A stretch of DNA of 64,000 nucleotides. It comes from Prochlorococcus sp. AG-412-I05 (GTDB lineage: Bacteria > Cyanobacteriota > Cyanobacteriia > PCC-6307 > Cyanobiaceae). The notes under the pieces were generated by a model, which was not told where the DNA came from, did no database searches, and was given only the letters and a program-made list of their open reading frames with translations. Shown piece after piece: positions 9,876-19,645 of the stretch; position 1 is the stretch's first letter, and every line of letters starts with the position of its first letter. The stretch is from positions 1 through 64,000 of the forward strand of contig QCLC01000001.1 of assembly GCA_003214855.1 (NCBI GenBank), read 5' to 3'. Both the position numbers and the translations under genes were made by a program.

Positions 9876-10202
9876 ATGGCCTTCTTTGAATCGGAGATTG
9901 TTCAGGAGGAGGCCAAGCGGCTGTTCACCGACTATCAACAGCTGATGCAACTCGGTTCTGAATATGGAAAGTTTGATCGGGAGGGTAAAAAAAAGTTCAT
10001 CGAGACCATGGAGGAGTTGATGCAGCGCTATCGCGTGTTTATGAAGCGTTTTGAGCTCTCCGAGGATTTTCAGGCAAAGATGACTGTTGAACAGCTGCGC
10101 ACTCAGTTGGGCCAGTTCGGGATTACGCCTGAACAGATGTTTGAGCAGATGAATCAAACCTTGACCCGGATGAAGACAGAGCTTGAGAAGGACTCTGGAT
10201 GA
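9876..10202 (+). CDS. DUF1825 family protein
   Basis: A short (108 aa) all-helical protein of a family I know from cyanobacteria and plastid-bearing lineages, with no assigned function. The start MAFFESEIVQEEAKRLF and the sequence KFDREGKKKFIETMEELM are characteristic. It has no signal peptide or membrane segment and is rich in Glu, Lys and Met. It is transcribed divergently from the LuxR gene, so the two may share a regulatory region. tyrS follows 59 bases downstream. Confidence 0.85.
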   Translation: MAFFESEIVQEEAKRLFTDYQQLMQLGSEYGKFDREGKKKFIETMEELMQRYRVFMKRFELSEDFQAKMTVEQLRTQLGQFGITPEQMFEQMNQTLTRMKTELEKDSG

Positions 10203-10261
10203 AAGTGATGACTCGCTGACTCGCTACCCGTACGATCCGCTCAACTAGAGATCCTCTACCG

Positions 10262-11509
10262 ATGCCGGAGACGTCGATCATCATGCCGGCCTGGTTGGAG
10301 CGGGGCATGGTTGACTTGTTCCCTTCAGGCCAATGGGGGGACGCTGATCAGCAACTTGCGACTCGTCTTGATGAGGCCCGGGAACAAAACCGACCCCTGA
10401 GGGTCAAGCTTGGTATTGATCCCACTGGTCGTGATATCCATCTGGGACACAGCATCCTGTTTCGCAAACTGAGAGCTTTTCAGGATGCGGGGCATACAGC
10501 AGTGTTGATTATTGGCGATTTCACTGCACGAATCGGTGACCCAACCGGCAAGAGCAGCACCAGAGTGCAGCTCACCTCTGAGCAGATTGAGGACAATGCG
10601 AAGACCTATCTTGCCCAGTTGGGTCAGGGGCAGTCAGCGGAAAAAGCGCTGCTCGATTTCACAACCCCTGGGCGCCTGGAAGTACGACGTAATACTGAGT
10701 GGTTGGCTGACTTGGATTTGCCCGAAGTGATTGGTTTGTTGGGCACTGCCACGGTTGGGCAAATGCTGGCTAAAGAAGACTTTGGCAATCGTTATGGCTC
10801 AGGTGTTCCGATAGCTCTGCATGAGTTTCTTTATCCCCTCTTGCAGGGTTACGACTCGGTAGCGGTGCAGGCAGATGTGGAACTTGGGGGGACTGATCAG
10901 AAATTCAATGTCGCCATGGGGCGGGATCTTCAGCGTCATTTCGATCAGCGCCCTCAGTTTGGGCTGCTCCTTCCAATTCTGGCTGGCCTGGATGGGGTTC
11001 AAAAGATGAGCAAGAGCCTCTCTAACACTGTGGGACTGAATGAGGACCCCCTTTCCATGTATTCCAAGTTGGAGAAGGTCCCTGATGCCCTTGTCAGCAG
11101 TTATGTGGTTTTGCTTACCGATCTCGACCCTGAAGCTTTACCTGTCAATCCGCGTGAACGGCAGAAGGCCATGGCCCTTGCGGTCACGGCCAGCCGTCAT
11201 GGCATCGCGGCGGCTGAAGCAGCCCAGAATGATGCAGCCATATTGGTTTCCGGCTCTCAAGATGATGCAGCATCTGTCCCAGAAGCGTTGCTTGCGGATG
11301 TGAATTTTCCGGCCAAGGCCTTTTATCTTTTAAGTGCGCTTGGCCTTTGTGCGAGCAGTAGCGAGGCTCGGCGTCAAATCAAGGGGGGTGCGGTACGCCT
11401 AGATGGCGAAAAAATTAACGATCCCAATTTGGAGTTCACTGACTCCAGCATGCTGATGGGCAAGGTGCTGCAAGTGGGCAAGAAAACCTTTCGTCGTTTG
11501 ACGCGTTGA
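10262..11509 (+). CDS. tyrS: tyrosyl-tRNA synthetase
   Basis: Class I synthetase charging tRNA-Tyr. The HIGH motif appears as [14 protein letters not shown], the KMSKS loop as [14 protein letters not shown], and a C-terminal S4-type RNA-binding domain covers about residues 350-410 ([20 protein letters not shown]). The 415-residue length is normal. ATG at 10262 or the in-frame ATG at 10283 (MPAWLERGM) are both possible starts. pyrF begins immediately after the stop. Confidence 0.95.
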   Translation: MPETSIIMPAWLERGMVDLFPSGQWGDADQQLATRLDEAREQNRPLRVKLGIDPTGRDIHLGHSILFRKLRAFQDAGHTAVLIIGDFTARIGDPTGKSSTRVQLTSEQIEDNAKTYLAQLGQGQSAEKALLDFTTPGRLEVRRNTEWLADLDLPEVIGLLGTATVGQMLAKEDFGNRYGSGVPIALHEFLYPLLQGYDSVAVQADVELGGTDQKFNVAMGRDLQRHFDQRPQFGLLLPILAGLDGVQKMSKSLSNTVGLNEDPLSMYSKLEKVPDALVSSYVVLLTDLDPEALPVNPRERQKAMALAVTASRHGIAAAEAAQNDAAILVSGSQDDAASVPEALLADVNFPAKAFYLLSALGLCASSSEARRQIKGGAVRLDGEKINDPNLEFTDSSMLMGKVLQVGKKTFRRLTR

Positions 11510-12271
11510 GTGAAGGACCAACTATCTGCTGCGATGACCTTGCCATTGACTCCTGCCGATCAACTGATCATTGCTCTTGATGGAATGGAGCGTGCTGAGG
11601 CCCTTGCGTTCAGCTCAAAGTTGCCAGGGATCAGTTGGGTCAAGGTGGGCCTGGAACTGTTTGTCAGTGCGGGGCCAGAGGTCTTGGCTGCTCTACGGGA
11701 GCAAGGGTTGCGGATTTTTCTTGATCTCAAGTTTCACGATATCCCTGCCACCATGGCAGGAGCCTGTCGCCGAGCGGCGAGCTTTGGCGCAGAGTTGATC
11801 ACTGTGCATGCCTGTGCTGGCCGTGCTGCCCTCGCTGAAGCTCAGGCTGCTGCTTGCGAGGGGGCTGCGGAGGTTGGCTTGTCAGCACCCAGGTTGTTGG
11901 CCGTTACTGTGCTCACCAGTTGGGATGAGAAGCGTCTAGCGAATGAGCTGTGCATTCCTCAGTCTCTTCAGGCCAGGGTGGAGTGGTTGGCTGAGTTGGC
12001 AGTGGAGTCAGGCTTGGGCGGCTGCGTGTGTTCTCCCTGGGAAGTCAGCGGCTTACGCCGACTGCATCCCTCGCCATTTGAGTTGGTGACTCCTGGTATT
12101 CGCCCCTCTGGGGCTGAATTGGCGGATCAGGTCAGGGTCATGAGTCCTACAGCGGCGCTGAATGCAGGAGCTTCACGTTTGGTGATTGGCAGGCCGATTA
12201 CCCGTGCTGTTGATCCGGCAGAGGCGTTTGCACGCTGCTGCTTTGAGCTTGAACAGCGTCAGCTGGACTGA
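11510..12271 (+). CDS. pyrF: orotidine 5'-phosphate decarboxylase
   Basis: Last step of UMP synthesis. The catalytic signature [13 protein letters not shown] is intact, and the phosphate-binding C-terminus reads [10 protein letters not shown] and later [11 protein letters not shown]. At 253 residues it belongs to the longer bacterial group I. The GTG at 11510 directly abuts the tyrS TGA. An ATG eight codons in ([10 protein letters not shown]) is an alternative. Its last 13 bases overlap the convergent plsY gene. Confidence 0.95.
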   Translation: MKDQLSAAMTLPLTPADQLIIALDGMERAEALAFSSKLPGISWVKVGLELFVSAGPEVLAALREQGLRIFLDLKFHDIPATMAGACRRAASFGAELITVHACAGRAALAEAQAAACEGAAEVGLSAPRLLAVTVLTSWDEKRLANELCIPQSLQARVEWLAELAVESGLGGCVCSPWEVSGLRRLHPSPFELVTPGIRPSGAELADQVRVMSPTAALNAGASRLVIGRPITRAVDPAEAFARCCFELEQRQLD

Positions 12272-12876
12272 CCGAGGCGAGGTTCGGTGCCTGCCAGCAA
12301 GCGTTGCAGATTGGAGCGGTGTCGCCACACCACCATGGCCATGGCTGCAAACGCCACCGCCAGGTAAGCCGGCGGTGAGTTGCCTTGAAAGCGCAAGATC
12401 ATCAGCAACGGCAAGCTGAGGGCGGCGATGATGCTCGATAACGACACGATTCTGCTGAAGCTCAGCACAGTGAGGAAGATGCCGAAACAGGCCAGCCCTA
12501 CAGGCCAGGAGATGCCTAGCAGCATCCCCAGACCTGTTGCGACAGCTTTGCCGCCTTTCCATCCCAGCCATACAGGCCAGATGTGACCTGCCAAGGCTGC
12601 TAGACCTGCCGCAACTTGCCATCCATCATCAAGCTCAAGTGCCATGGCAACCAGTACGGCGGTTGTGCCTTTGCCAACATCGATAAGGAAAACGGCAAGG
12701 GCAGGACCTTTACCCACCTGGCGCAGCACATTGGTGGCCCCGGTTGATCCAGAACCCTTCTCACGCAGGTCGATTCCTGCCAACCATTGGGCTGCAAGAT
12801 ATCCGCTGGGCAGTGAACCCAGCAGATATCCCATTACTAGGGAGAGAAGACTTCCAAATAGAGAGTTGAACATCAT
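12259..12876 (-). CDS. plsY: glycerol-3-phosphate acyltransferase PlsY
   Basis: Membrane acyltransferase that uses acyl-phosphate to make lysophosphatidate. Family motifs are clear: [12 protein letters not shown], the [12 protein letters not shown] loop and [19 protein letters not shown]. Five hydrophobic segments span 205 residues. The start MM at 12876 overlaps the DUF3086 stop by one base (TGATG), so the two genes are coupled. The 3' end overlaps pyrF tail to tail. Confidence 0.95.
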   Translation of the reverse strand: MMFNSLFGSLLSLVMGYLLGSLPSGYLAAQWLAGIDLREKGSGSTGATNVLRQVGKGPALAVFLIDVGKGTTAVLVAMALELDDGWQVAAGLAALAGHIWPVWLGWKGGKAVATGLGMLLGISWPVGLACFGIFLTVLSFSRIVSLSSIIAALSLPLLMILRFQGNSPPAYLAVAFAAMAMVVWRHRSNLQRLLAGTEPRLGQSS

Positions 12877-13922
12877 CAGAGCAGTTCTTCGTCTTCGAAC
12901 CGTTCTTGCGGCCCAGCTGCAAAGGCTAGCCAGAGAGGGAACTGAAGCACGGGGATCTCTACGCTGCGTTGGGCTGCATCAATCAGGATGAGGGGGACTT
13001 CCCCTCGTTCCTCAAGTCGGTCGGCGCGCTCTACAAGAGCTTCGCCGCGTTCAAAAAGAACAATGCCGCTGCTTGGGCCGAAGTCTTCTCGAGCGAGGCC
13101 CAGGGCATCTTGAAGGCCACGTCGCCATTCGCCAAGCCGTTCTGGTTCGCCGGCAAGTACCAGGCTTTGGAATCGGTCGCCATAGAGTTCACCGACGATG
13201 GCAATCAGGGCTGCAGCCACAAGGATGTTGCGTGTTCGGCTGTTCCGGCTTGGCTGTGCTCCTCGTCCACCTTGATTGAAAAACCAGTCTTCTAAAAGTT
13301 CTTTGTCCCTGGGATCAAGGCTGCGTCGCAGTTTCCAAGGATCGGCGTAGAAGTCTGGTTGAGTTAGAAATTGCTCCAAACATTCACGGATCAGGCTTTC
13401 GTCTGGTTTAAAGGTGTCAGCAACAGCTAGGGCGTTGTCCTGAGCGGCGGCCTCGGGCGTTGACTTGGGTTGGTCTAGGGGAGAAGGTTGGACTACAACA
13501 GGCTGCACAACCAGTTCAAGTTGCTCTACTGATTGGGCCAGATCTTGTAGAGCGCCTGTGAGGTAGTCCTGGAAGCCTTTGACACGCCTGGCAATAGCAT
13601 CGGACTGGCCAGCGAAGGAACTGCTGAGCTCCTTTTCCAGTTGGGATTTGCGGTTGGAGAGGTCTTTGATTTCTGCTTCGAGTTGATCGCGACGTTGCTG
13701 CAGCTCGGTCAAGGCCACTTTTAGGAGTGGATCAAGATCTGGTTTGTCTTGAGGAGCTGCTAGGTCATCGGATTGAGAGTCCGCTGAGTTTTTCGAGGGC
13801 TGTTCAGGAGATAGCTGTTCAGGAGAAGGCTGTTCAGGAGATCGTTGTTCAGGTGCAAGCTGTTCAGGAGACGTCTGCTCAGGGGGAGACTGTTTGCTCA
13901 GGGGGAGGTCGGCTTCAGGCAT
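12876..13922 (-). CDS. DUF3086 family protein with Pro-Glu-Gln repeats
   Basis: A cyanobacterial family of unknown role. The N-terminal 40 residues are a run of (S/A)PEQx pentapeptides encoded by a 15-base tandem repeat. A coiled coil follows at about residues 68-125 (LLKVALTELQQRRDQLEAEI). The conserved C-terminal domain spans about residues 175-348 (PDFYADPWKLRRSLDPRDKE) and contains a short hydrophobic stretch (ILVAAALIAIVGEL). No enzyme motif was seen. It precedes plsY and overlaps it by one base, which hints at a membrane or envelope link but proves none. Confidence 0.75.
   Translation of the reverse strand: MPEADLPLSKQSPPEQTSPEQLAPEQRSPEQPSPEQLSPEQPSKNSADSQSDDLAAPQDKPDLDPLLKVALTELQQRRDQLEAEIKDLSNRKSQLEKELSSSFAGQSDAIARRVKGFQDYLTGALQDLAQSVEQLELVVQPVVVQPSPLDQPKSTPEAAAQDNALAVADTFKPDESLIRECLEQFLTQPDFYADPWKLRRSLDPRDKELLEDWFFNQGGRGAQPSRNSRTRNILVAAALIAIVGELYGDRFQSLVLAGEPERLGEWRRGLQDALGLAREDFGPSSGIVLFERGEALVERADRLEERGEVPLILIDAAQRSVEIPVLQFPLWLAFAAGPQERFEDEELL
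13801..13890. repeat. six-copy 15-bp in-frame tandem repeat
   Basis: Units starting at 13801, 13816, 13831, 13846, 13861 and 13876 share TGTTCAGGAGA (plus-strand sense) with variable last bases. They encode the (S/A)PEQx pentapeptide series of the DUF3086 protein. A unit of 15 preserves the reading frame, so copy-number change would alter linker length without a frameshift. Confidence 0.9.
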
Positions 13923-14085
13923 GAACCAGGCAGGCAGGGGTGGTATAGCTCTCAGGACAGATGTTGGGTCTGTTTGGGGAGTTGATGAGAGAGGGCCGAA
14001 CTGGACCCATTACTGATTTAGGAGCGATATGGGGGCAAGCAGGATTTGTCAATAGCTGCGAGTTTGTTTCTGGGCCTTGATGACA

Positions 14086-14832
14086 TCAGCTGAAAAGAAT
14101 CTGGGTGAGCAACACATCCATCAAAGACACTGTGACTAGGGTCATCACAACAGCGCCAGTGGTGCTGGTGCCAACTTCTTTTGGACCGCCACGCGTTGTG
14201 AGGCCCCAACCGCAAGCCAGAACAGCAATCTGAAGGCCGAACACCAATGATTTGATCATCATGAATGGCAGGTCATCCGGAGTCAGCCAAGTGCGCACGG
14301 AAGTCCAGAAGACCTCTGGTGGAATTTGATAAAGATTGGTGCTGCTGACCTGGCCGCTCCAGAGGGCTATACCGAAGAACAGAATGCATTGCACTGGTGC
14401 CATGACCACCATGGCGATCACTCGTGGAACCACCAAGTACTCAACCGGTTCGGTTCGCAACATGGTGATGGCATCGATCTGTTCAGTGACCTTCATGGTT
14501 CCCAGCTGAGCGGCATAGGCCGTGGCTACCTTGCCGGTGAGCAGCGTGGCGGTGAGAAGAGGAGCGATTTCCCTTGCCATACCAATGGCGAGAATCCCTC
14601 CCACCGTGGATCCAGCACCTTGTCTGCTCAGTTCTGCGGCGACCTGGATATTGAAGACCGTTCCTGCGGCTAAGCCTGTGATCAGCACAATCAGGAAGCT
14701 GCCTGGACCGGCCTCCATCAGCTGATCAAACAGGTCGACCTTGTTGATACGACCTCTGGCGGTGGCTGCCACTGCCTGGCCTCCGATGATGAGGCTGCTG
14801 CCCAGTCGCTTCAGCCAGCGAGGAGTCGTCAT
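14086..14832 (-). CDS. MlaE-type ABC transporter permease
   Basis: Permease of the MlaE/YrbE family, which moves phospholipids or related lipids between membranes. It has five to six hydrophobic segments, with GMAREIAPLLTATLLTGKVA and the conserved ALRTEPVEYLVVPRV-like segment TMLRTEPVEYLVVPRV. The ORF-track start at 14928 includes a Cys/His/Arg-rich leader that does not fit. ATG at 14832 (MTTPRWLKRL) gives a normal length near 248 residues and overlaps the upstream gene's TGA by four bases. No MlaF ATPase or MlaD protein lies next to it. In cyanobacteria these parts are often scattered. Confidence 0.88.
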   Translation of the reverse strand: MTTPRWLKRLGSSLIIGGQAVAATARGRINKVDLFDQLMEAGPGSFLIVLITGLAAGTVFNIQVAAELSRQGAGSTVGGILAIGMAREIAPLLTATLLTGKVATAYAAQLGTMKVTEQIDAITMLRTEPVEYLVVPRVIAMVVMAPVQCILFFGIALWSGQVSSTNLYQIPPEVFWTSVRTWLTPDDLPFMMIKSLVFGLQIAVLACGWGLTTRGGPKEVGTSTTGAVVMTLVTVSLMDVLLTQILFS

Positions 14833-16272
14833 GACATGGCTGCCTGGTTGTGAGAGTTCCTTTCGGGCCAGCCTCGCATCACCACAAGACCCAACGCCAC
14901 AAGCACGGCGGGAATGAATCCCATGCACATGCGAATGGTGATCAGAGCGGATTCCGGTTGATCTGCATAGCTCAGTGCTCCGCCTGCTTCTGCTACTGAG
15001 CGATAGCCAGACAGTGAAAGCAGGATGCCGAGCAGTTGGATGCTCACACCAATACCGATTTTCTGAACCAGCACCATCCAGGCGGTGTAGAGGCCTGCTG
15101 GCTTGTCAGGGTCAGCATCAATTGCATCTGGCAGCAGACACCAAGGGATCAGATAAGCAGTTGCGGCTCCAAATCCCACCGTGCCAATGGTCGCCAACAA
15201 AGCCATCAATCTCAGACCATTAGTGCCTGCTGGAGGCCAGAGGTTGGCGAGGGATGCATCAGCGGAGAGGGGGGGGGAGCAGCATCGAAACAACACAAGC
15301 AGTGATCCATAGACATCCACCCCAGCACAGGGCCCTGATTCGCCCATGGCGATTGGCATACATGCTCCAGACCTGAAGGCCGATCAGGGCGCAGAGCTGG
15401 AAGGGCAGCAACATCCAGGTAGCCAGTTCTGCGGGTACGCGCATCAACTGGACCAGGTAGATCAGAGCAACTGGCTGCATCAACTGCAAAGCGCACCAGA
15501 GCAACAGGTAGAGCCCCAGAACTTTGAGGAAGCGTCTGTTGCTTATTATCCTCACAAGCTGCCGACTTAGGGGCTCGTGATGGCAACGCGGGCGCCGGGC
15601 GGTTTTTGTGAAAGGGGCCAACCCCCAGCAGCAGGCGAGGGTGGCTAAAGCCGCAATTGTGCCGGTGATGCGGCCCATGGCCAAGTAACCGTTGGCACCG
15701 TTGACCAGCAGTAAAGGAGTCACAATCAAGCCGCTTGCACCAGCGATGATTGATCCGGTGAATCTGGCGGCGTTGAGACGGTTGCGCACAGATGTGTCTT
15801 CTGTGAGCTCTGTGGAGAGGGCGGCATAAGGCAGATTGACGCTGGTGTAGGCGGTCATCAGCAGAATCGCCATCACGATGTAGTACGTCGTTTTCTGGGC
15901 AACGTCTCCGGGAGGAACCCACCAGATGGCGGCCAGGCTGATGCCGAGGGGGAGTGCTGCGCCAAGCATCCAGGGAATCCTTGGGCCCCAACGAGTTTGG
16001 GTGTGATCGCTCAGCCAGCCGATCATTGGGTCATTGATTCCATCCCAGAGCTTGATCACCATCAGCAGTGAGCCGGCAATAATTGCAGGCAGCCCGGCGG
16101 TCCCGGTAAAGAACACGAAGAGGTAGAACCCGAGCAGAGTTGCTGACAGCCCGGTTCCTGCATCGCCAAGGCCATAGGAGATCATCAGCCGGCGGCGTGA
16201 TCCCCCTTGAAGCGCTGTGGATGTCGTCAAGCTGTAAAAAGGGGGATGCGCAAGGTCATAATGAAGGGGCAC
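14829..16272 (-). pseudogene. GPH/MFS sugar-cation symporter, split by a frameshift in a C9 tract
   Basis: The 5' part (16272 to about 15259) encodes MISYGLGDAGTGLSATLLGF and LWDGINDPMIGWLSDHT, which is diagnostic of the glycoside-pentoside-hexuronide family of cation symporters. The 3' part, in another frame (about 15275 to 14829), supplies the last membrane helices (LATIGTVGFGAATAYLIPWC). They are separated by a coding-strand run of nine Cs. In the present frame translation ends a few codons after the run (LLPPPLR). Removing one C fuses the frames as ...MLLPP-LSADASLANL. The result is about 475 residues, the usual size. This could be a disabled gene, phase variation, slippage rescue or a sequencing error. 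The 3' end overlaps mlaE (ATGA). The ORF start is GTG. Confidence 0.8.
15269..15277 (-). repeat. nine-base homopolymer (C9 on the coding strand) at the frameshift site
   Basis: The plus strand reads GAGAGGGGGGGGGAGC. This is the longest G/C homopolymer I noticed in the window, and it falls exactly where the symporter's two frames meet. An eight-base tract would restore one continuous frame. Confidence 0.85.
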
Positions 16273-16320
16273 TGAACCGCAGACCCACTTTGTCTATCGC
16301 GATGGTTCTGCTGTGCTAGT

Positions 16321-16391
16321 GCGGGCGTTGTGTAGTGGTAAGACCTCAGCCTTCCAAGCTGATGACGCGGGTTCGATTCCCGCCGCCCGCT
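16321..16391 (+). tRNA. tRNA-Gly (anticodon TCC)
   Basis: Acceptor GCGGGCG pairs with CGCCCGC, the anticodon arm is TCAGC-CTTCCAA-GCTGA with TCC in the loop, and the T arm is GCGGG-TTCGATT-CCCGC. The discriminator is T, usual for glycine tRNA. CCA is not encoded, and a run of six Ts follows, perhaps acting as a terminator element. It sits between two minus-strand genes. Confidence 0.95.
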
Positions 16392-16407
16392 TTTTTGAGT
16401 TTGCCTT

Positions 16408-18477
16408 TTAGAGCTTCAGTTTTGAGGCGTATTCCTCTGCCAGCAAGATCAACATGCTCCGGTTCTGCAGATCAATGTCCCTTGAAATCCATGCATTAGG
16501 TCTTGCGGGTAGATCATCGGGGCTAGGACGGGCTGTGTCCAGGATGCGGTGCCACGCAGAACTCGGTTCAGGCAGATCAAAGTGCATGGCTTTGCTGTAG
16601 GCGTTGAAGCCCATCCACATCACCGCACCGCTGGAGCCTCGATTCAGGCTGTAGCAGATGGTATGGGACCAGCTGCCCCAATCGGGTTTGTCGATCTCAA
16701 CACCATGCCATTGCAGCCAGAGATCGTCTGGACTCTGCTGAAGACGGACGGGCATCTCTTCAGGGGGGTGATTGATGGGACAGAAGAGTTCCGAAAGTTG
16801 GTGGCGAATCATCATCAGCCTGCTGACGAAGAGGTGCAAATCCATATCGCATTGTTCAGGGTTCCAGAGCATCCAGCCGAGTGGGTTGTCCTGACACCAG
16901 CTGTTGTTGTTCCCCCCCTGGCTGCGGCCCACTTCATCTCCCATCAAAAGCATTGGCACTCCTCTTGAAAGCAACAGGGTGGCGATCAGATTGCGCATCT
17001 GGCGATGGCGGAGGGCCTGCACGGCATTGTCACTGCAGGGGCCTTCTATGCCGTTGTTCCAGCTGTTGTTGTGATTTTCACCGTCGCGGTTGCTCTCTCC
17101 ATTGGCGAGGTTGTGTTTGCGGTTGAAACTCACCAGGTCATTGAGGGTGAAACCATCGTGTGCAGTGATGAAGTTCAGGGAACGTCCCAGCGGAGCTGGT
17201 TCACCTTTGTAGAGATCAGCACTTCCGCTTAGGCGTTGTCCCATCCTCCAGGCGCTGTCTTCGTCTCCTTTCCAGAAGGCACGTAGATCATCTCGGTAAT
17301 GGCCATTCCATGTTCCGATTCGTTGTGCTGGGAAATCGCTGAGTCGATAGAGGCCACCGCAATCCCATGGTTCGCTAAATAGTTTTAAATCGCTGAGCTC
17401 TGGATCAGCTTCAATCTCTTCAAATAAGGGAGGGTGTTCGAGTGGCTTTAGGTCTTCGCCTCGGCTCAGGGCGATCCCTAGATCGAAGCGGAAGCCATCG
17501 ACTCCTAGTTCGATGGCCCAGCAACGCATTGACTCGAGAATCAGCTGCCTCACGATTGGACGATTGGCGGCGATGCTGTTGCCGCAACCACTTACATCCA
17601 GGTATTCGCCACGCTCGTTTTGGTGGTAATAGAGAGCATCGCTGAAGCCTCGCCAGCTGAGTGTGGGGCCATCAAGGCTGCCTTCTGTGGTGTGGTTGTA
17701 GACCACGTCAAGGATGACTTCAATACCCTCGTCATGACAGGCCGCCACCAGCTCGCGGACTTGTTGGCGAGCCTGCAATGGATCGTCACCATGAACATAT
17801 TTGGGGTGGGGAGTGAACCAGTTCAGAGGGCTGTAGCCCCAGTAGTTGTCCCGCCCCGTTGGCGCATCAGAGGGATCGAAAGCAAAAATAGGCAGCAGCT
17901 CTATGGCCGTGATGCCGAGTTTTCGCAGATAGGGAATTTTGTCAATGAGTCCCAGGAAGGTGCCTTGGCGCTGAGGAGTTACCTCTGACTTCGAGCCGCT
18001 GCTGAATCCTCCGACATGGAGTTCGTAGAGCACGCTGCGGTTCCAGGGGTTCCTGGGGCGTGGATGGGATGCGAAGTCAAAATGTTCTCGTTCGCACACC
18101 ACTCCCTTTAGGCAGGCTTGGATATTTGGCGACGATCCCTTGGCCTGTTCTCTTTGATAGATATCCCAGCCACTGATGGCCCTTGTGCAGGGATCAAGCA
18201 GCACCTTGGAGGGGTGAAAACTATCGCTGCCAAGGTTGTGGGGGCCGAAGATCCGATAGCCATAACAGCAACCAGCTTGCAATCCTTCCACCTCAACATG
18301 CCAGTAGTCTCCGGATCGATGGCAAGGCTGAAGTTCAAGGATGAGCTCTGGCTGCGTGTCATTTGCATCGGCGAACAGCAGCAGCTCCACGCGCTTTGCC
18401 GTTGGGGCTGCAACAGAGAAATTGACGCCTCGGGTCGTGATTGTGCTGCCCAGGGGCCAAGGAGTGCCGAGATGCAT
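16408..18477 (-). CDS. glgX: glycogen debranching enzyme, GlgX/isoamylase type
   Basis: GH13 enzyme that cleaves alpha-1,6 branches of glycogen. An N-terminal CBM48-like domain (about 10-110) precedes the barrel. The four catalytic regions are visible: DVVYNHTTEGS, DGFRFDLGIAL (nucleophile Asp), LFSEPWDCGG (acid Glu) and FITAHDGFTLND. The ATG at 18477 (MHLGTPWPLGSTIT) is preferred over the ORF-track start, because the family begins near this motif, and gives 689 residues. It is divergent from the MBL-like gene with a 77-base gap. Its role in mobilising night-time carbon stores is standard family knowledge. Confidence 0.93.
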   Translation of the reverse strand: MHLGTPWPLGSTITTRGVNFSVAAPTAKRVELLLFADANDTQPELILELQPCHRSGDYWHVEVEGLQAGCCYGYRIFGPHNLGSDSFHPSKVLLDPCTRAISGWDIYQREQAKGSSPNIQACLKGVVCEREHFDFASHPRPRNPWNRSVLYELHVGGFSSGSKSEVTPQRQGTFLGLIDKIPYLRKLGITAIELLPIFAFDPSDAPTGRDNYWGYSPLNWFTPHPKYVHGDDPLQARQQVRELVAACHDEGIEVILDVVYNHTTEGSLDGPTLSWRGFSDALYYHQNERGEYLDVSGCGNSIAANRPIVRQLILESMRCWAIELGVDGFRFDLGIALSRGEDLKPLEHPPLFEEIEADPELSDLKLFSEPWDCGGLYRLSDFPAQRIGTWNGHYRDDLRAFWKGDEDSAWRMGQRLSGSADLYKGEPAPLGRSLNFITAHDGFTLNDLVSFNRKHNLANGESNRDGENHNNSWNNGIEGPCSDNAVQALRHRQMRNLIATLLLSRGVPMLLMGDEVGRSQGGNNNSWCQDNPLGWMLWNPEQCDMDLHLFVSRLMMIRHQLSELFCPINHPPEEMPVRLQQSPDDLWLQWHGVEIDKPDWGSWSHTICYSLNRGSSGAVMWMGFNAYSKAMHFDLPEPSSAWHRILDTARPSPDDLPARPNAWISRDIDLQNRSMLILLAEEYASKLKL

Positions 18478-18554
18478 CTTGCTTATAGCTGTGCCTGCGG
18501 CGAGGCAGAAAGCATTGGGCACAAGCGAAGGAGTTCAGCCCGTTTCACAATGTC

Positions 18555-19211
18555 ATGACGTTGTCCCAATCATTGGAGTCGGGTAAGCCTCCAGAGCAAC
18601 TGAGTGGGCCCCTCTGGGTTTTTCCACCCAATCGAGACTGTGACGGGGGGACAGCCTGGTGGCTGGGATGTGACCCGGAACCCGTCTTAATCGACTGTCC
18701 GCCTTTGACGACAACCACCCTTGAGGCACTAAAACAGCTCGCCTCAGGGCGCTCGGCCCGGATCTTGCTGACCAGTCGAGAGGGGCATGGCAGGGTACGT
18801 GCGTTTCAAGATGCACTTGGATGGCCTGTATTGGTGCAGGAGCAGGAGGCTTATCTCCTGCCTGGGCTGACTTCGCTGGACAGTTTTGTTGATCAACACA
18901 CCACTGCTGCGGGGCTGCGGCTGCTTTGGACACCTGGGCCAACACCAGGGAGCTGTGTGGTTTTTGCTCCTGATCCTTGGAACGTACTTTTCTGTGGACG
19001 TTTGTTGATTCCTGTCGCGTTTGTTCAATTGGCTCCATTGGCACATCAGCGGACTTTTCATTGGCCTCGCCAGCTCAGGAGTGTGCAGAAATTGCGCCAA
19101 TGGATTCCTTCAGGTTCAAGGCCTGCACTGGCTTCTGGTGCTCCCCTTGGGGTTCTCGGAGGAGAGAAGTTGGCCCCATGGGATGCCTGGAAATCGCAGG
19201 CAAATCAGTGA
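18555..19211 (+). CDS. metallo-beta-lactamase-fold protein lacking the HxHxDH motif
   Basis: The fold is suggested by the order of strands and by LRLLWTPGPTPGSCVVFAPD, which matches the (H)TPGHTPGS segment of MBL hydrolases with its His lost, followed by NVLFCGRLLIP. Where HxHxDH should occur the sequence reads LLTSREGHGRVRAF, so the zinc site is largely missing. It has 218 residues and no signal peptide. It is probably a non-catalytic or diverged member. The upstream side is divergent to glgX, and hup follows 158 bases later. Confidence 0.65.
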   Translation: MTLSQSLESGKPPEQLSGPLWVFPPNRDCDGGTAWWLGCDPEPVLIDCPPLTTTTLEALKQLASGRSARILLTSREGHGRVRAFQDALGWPVLVQEQEAYLLPGLTSLDSFVDQHTTAAGLRLLWTPGPTPGSCVVFAPDPWNVLFCGRLLIPVAFVQLAPLAHQRTFHWPRQLRSVQKLRQWIPSGSRPALASGAPLGVLGGEKLAPWDAWKSQANQ

Positions 19212-19369
19212 ATGAAATTGTTCAATTTTCGTATAAAGCGTTGCGCCACGGTCTCTTTCGGTTGCCGGCAGCGGCTTGAGTCCATACGATTAGCGCGAAT
19301 CGGGATAGCAGGGACGGATTTCGTCTTCTGCTCTGTCACTGAACAGTTCCGTACCATCACCCCTTTCCT

Positions 19370-19645
19370 ATGAACAAAGCTGACCTGGTCAACCTCGTCG
19401 CAGCCCGCACTGAGCTAACAAAAACAGATGTCTCCTTGGTGGTCGATGCTGCCATCGATACCATCATCGATTCCGTAGTGGAGGGGAAGAAGGTGTCCAT
19501 CCTTGGCTTCGGATCCTTTGAGCCTCGTGATCGTTCTGCTCGTCAGGGTCTAAACCCCAAGACAGGGCAGAAGATCAAGATCCCTGCCAAGCGTGTTCCG
19601 GCCTTTACCGCAGGCAAGATGTTCAAAGATCGCGTTCAGGGCTGA
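19370..19645 (+). CDS. hup: HU family DNA-binding protein
   Basis: Small histone-like dimer that bends and compacts DNA. It has 91 residues with the family hallmarks MNKADLVNLVAARTELTKTD at the N-terminus, KVSILGFGSFEPRDRSAR, and NPKTGQKIKIPAKRVPAFT in the DNA-binding arm. The 158-base upstream gap probably contains its own promoter. The stop is followed by gluQ on the same strand after 87 bases. Confidence 0.96.
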   Translation: MNKADLVNLVAARTELTKTDVSLVVDAAIDTIIDSVVEGKKVSILGFGSFEPRDRSARQGLNPKTGQKIKIPAKRVPAFTAGKMFKDRVQG

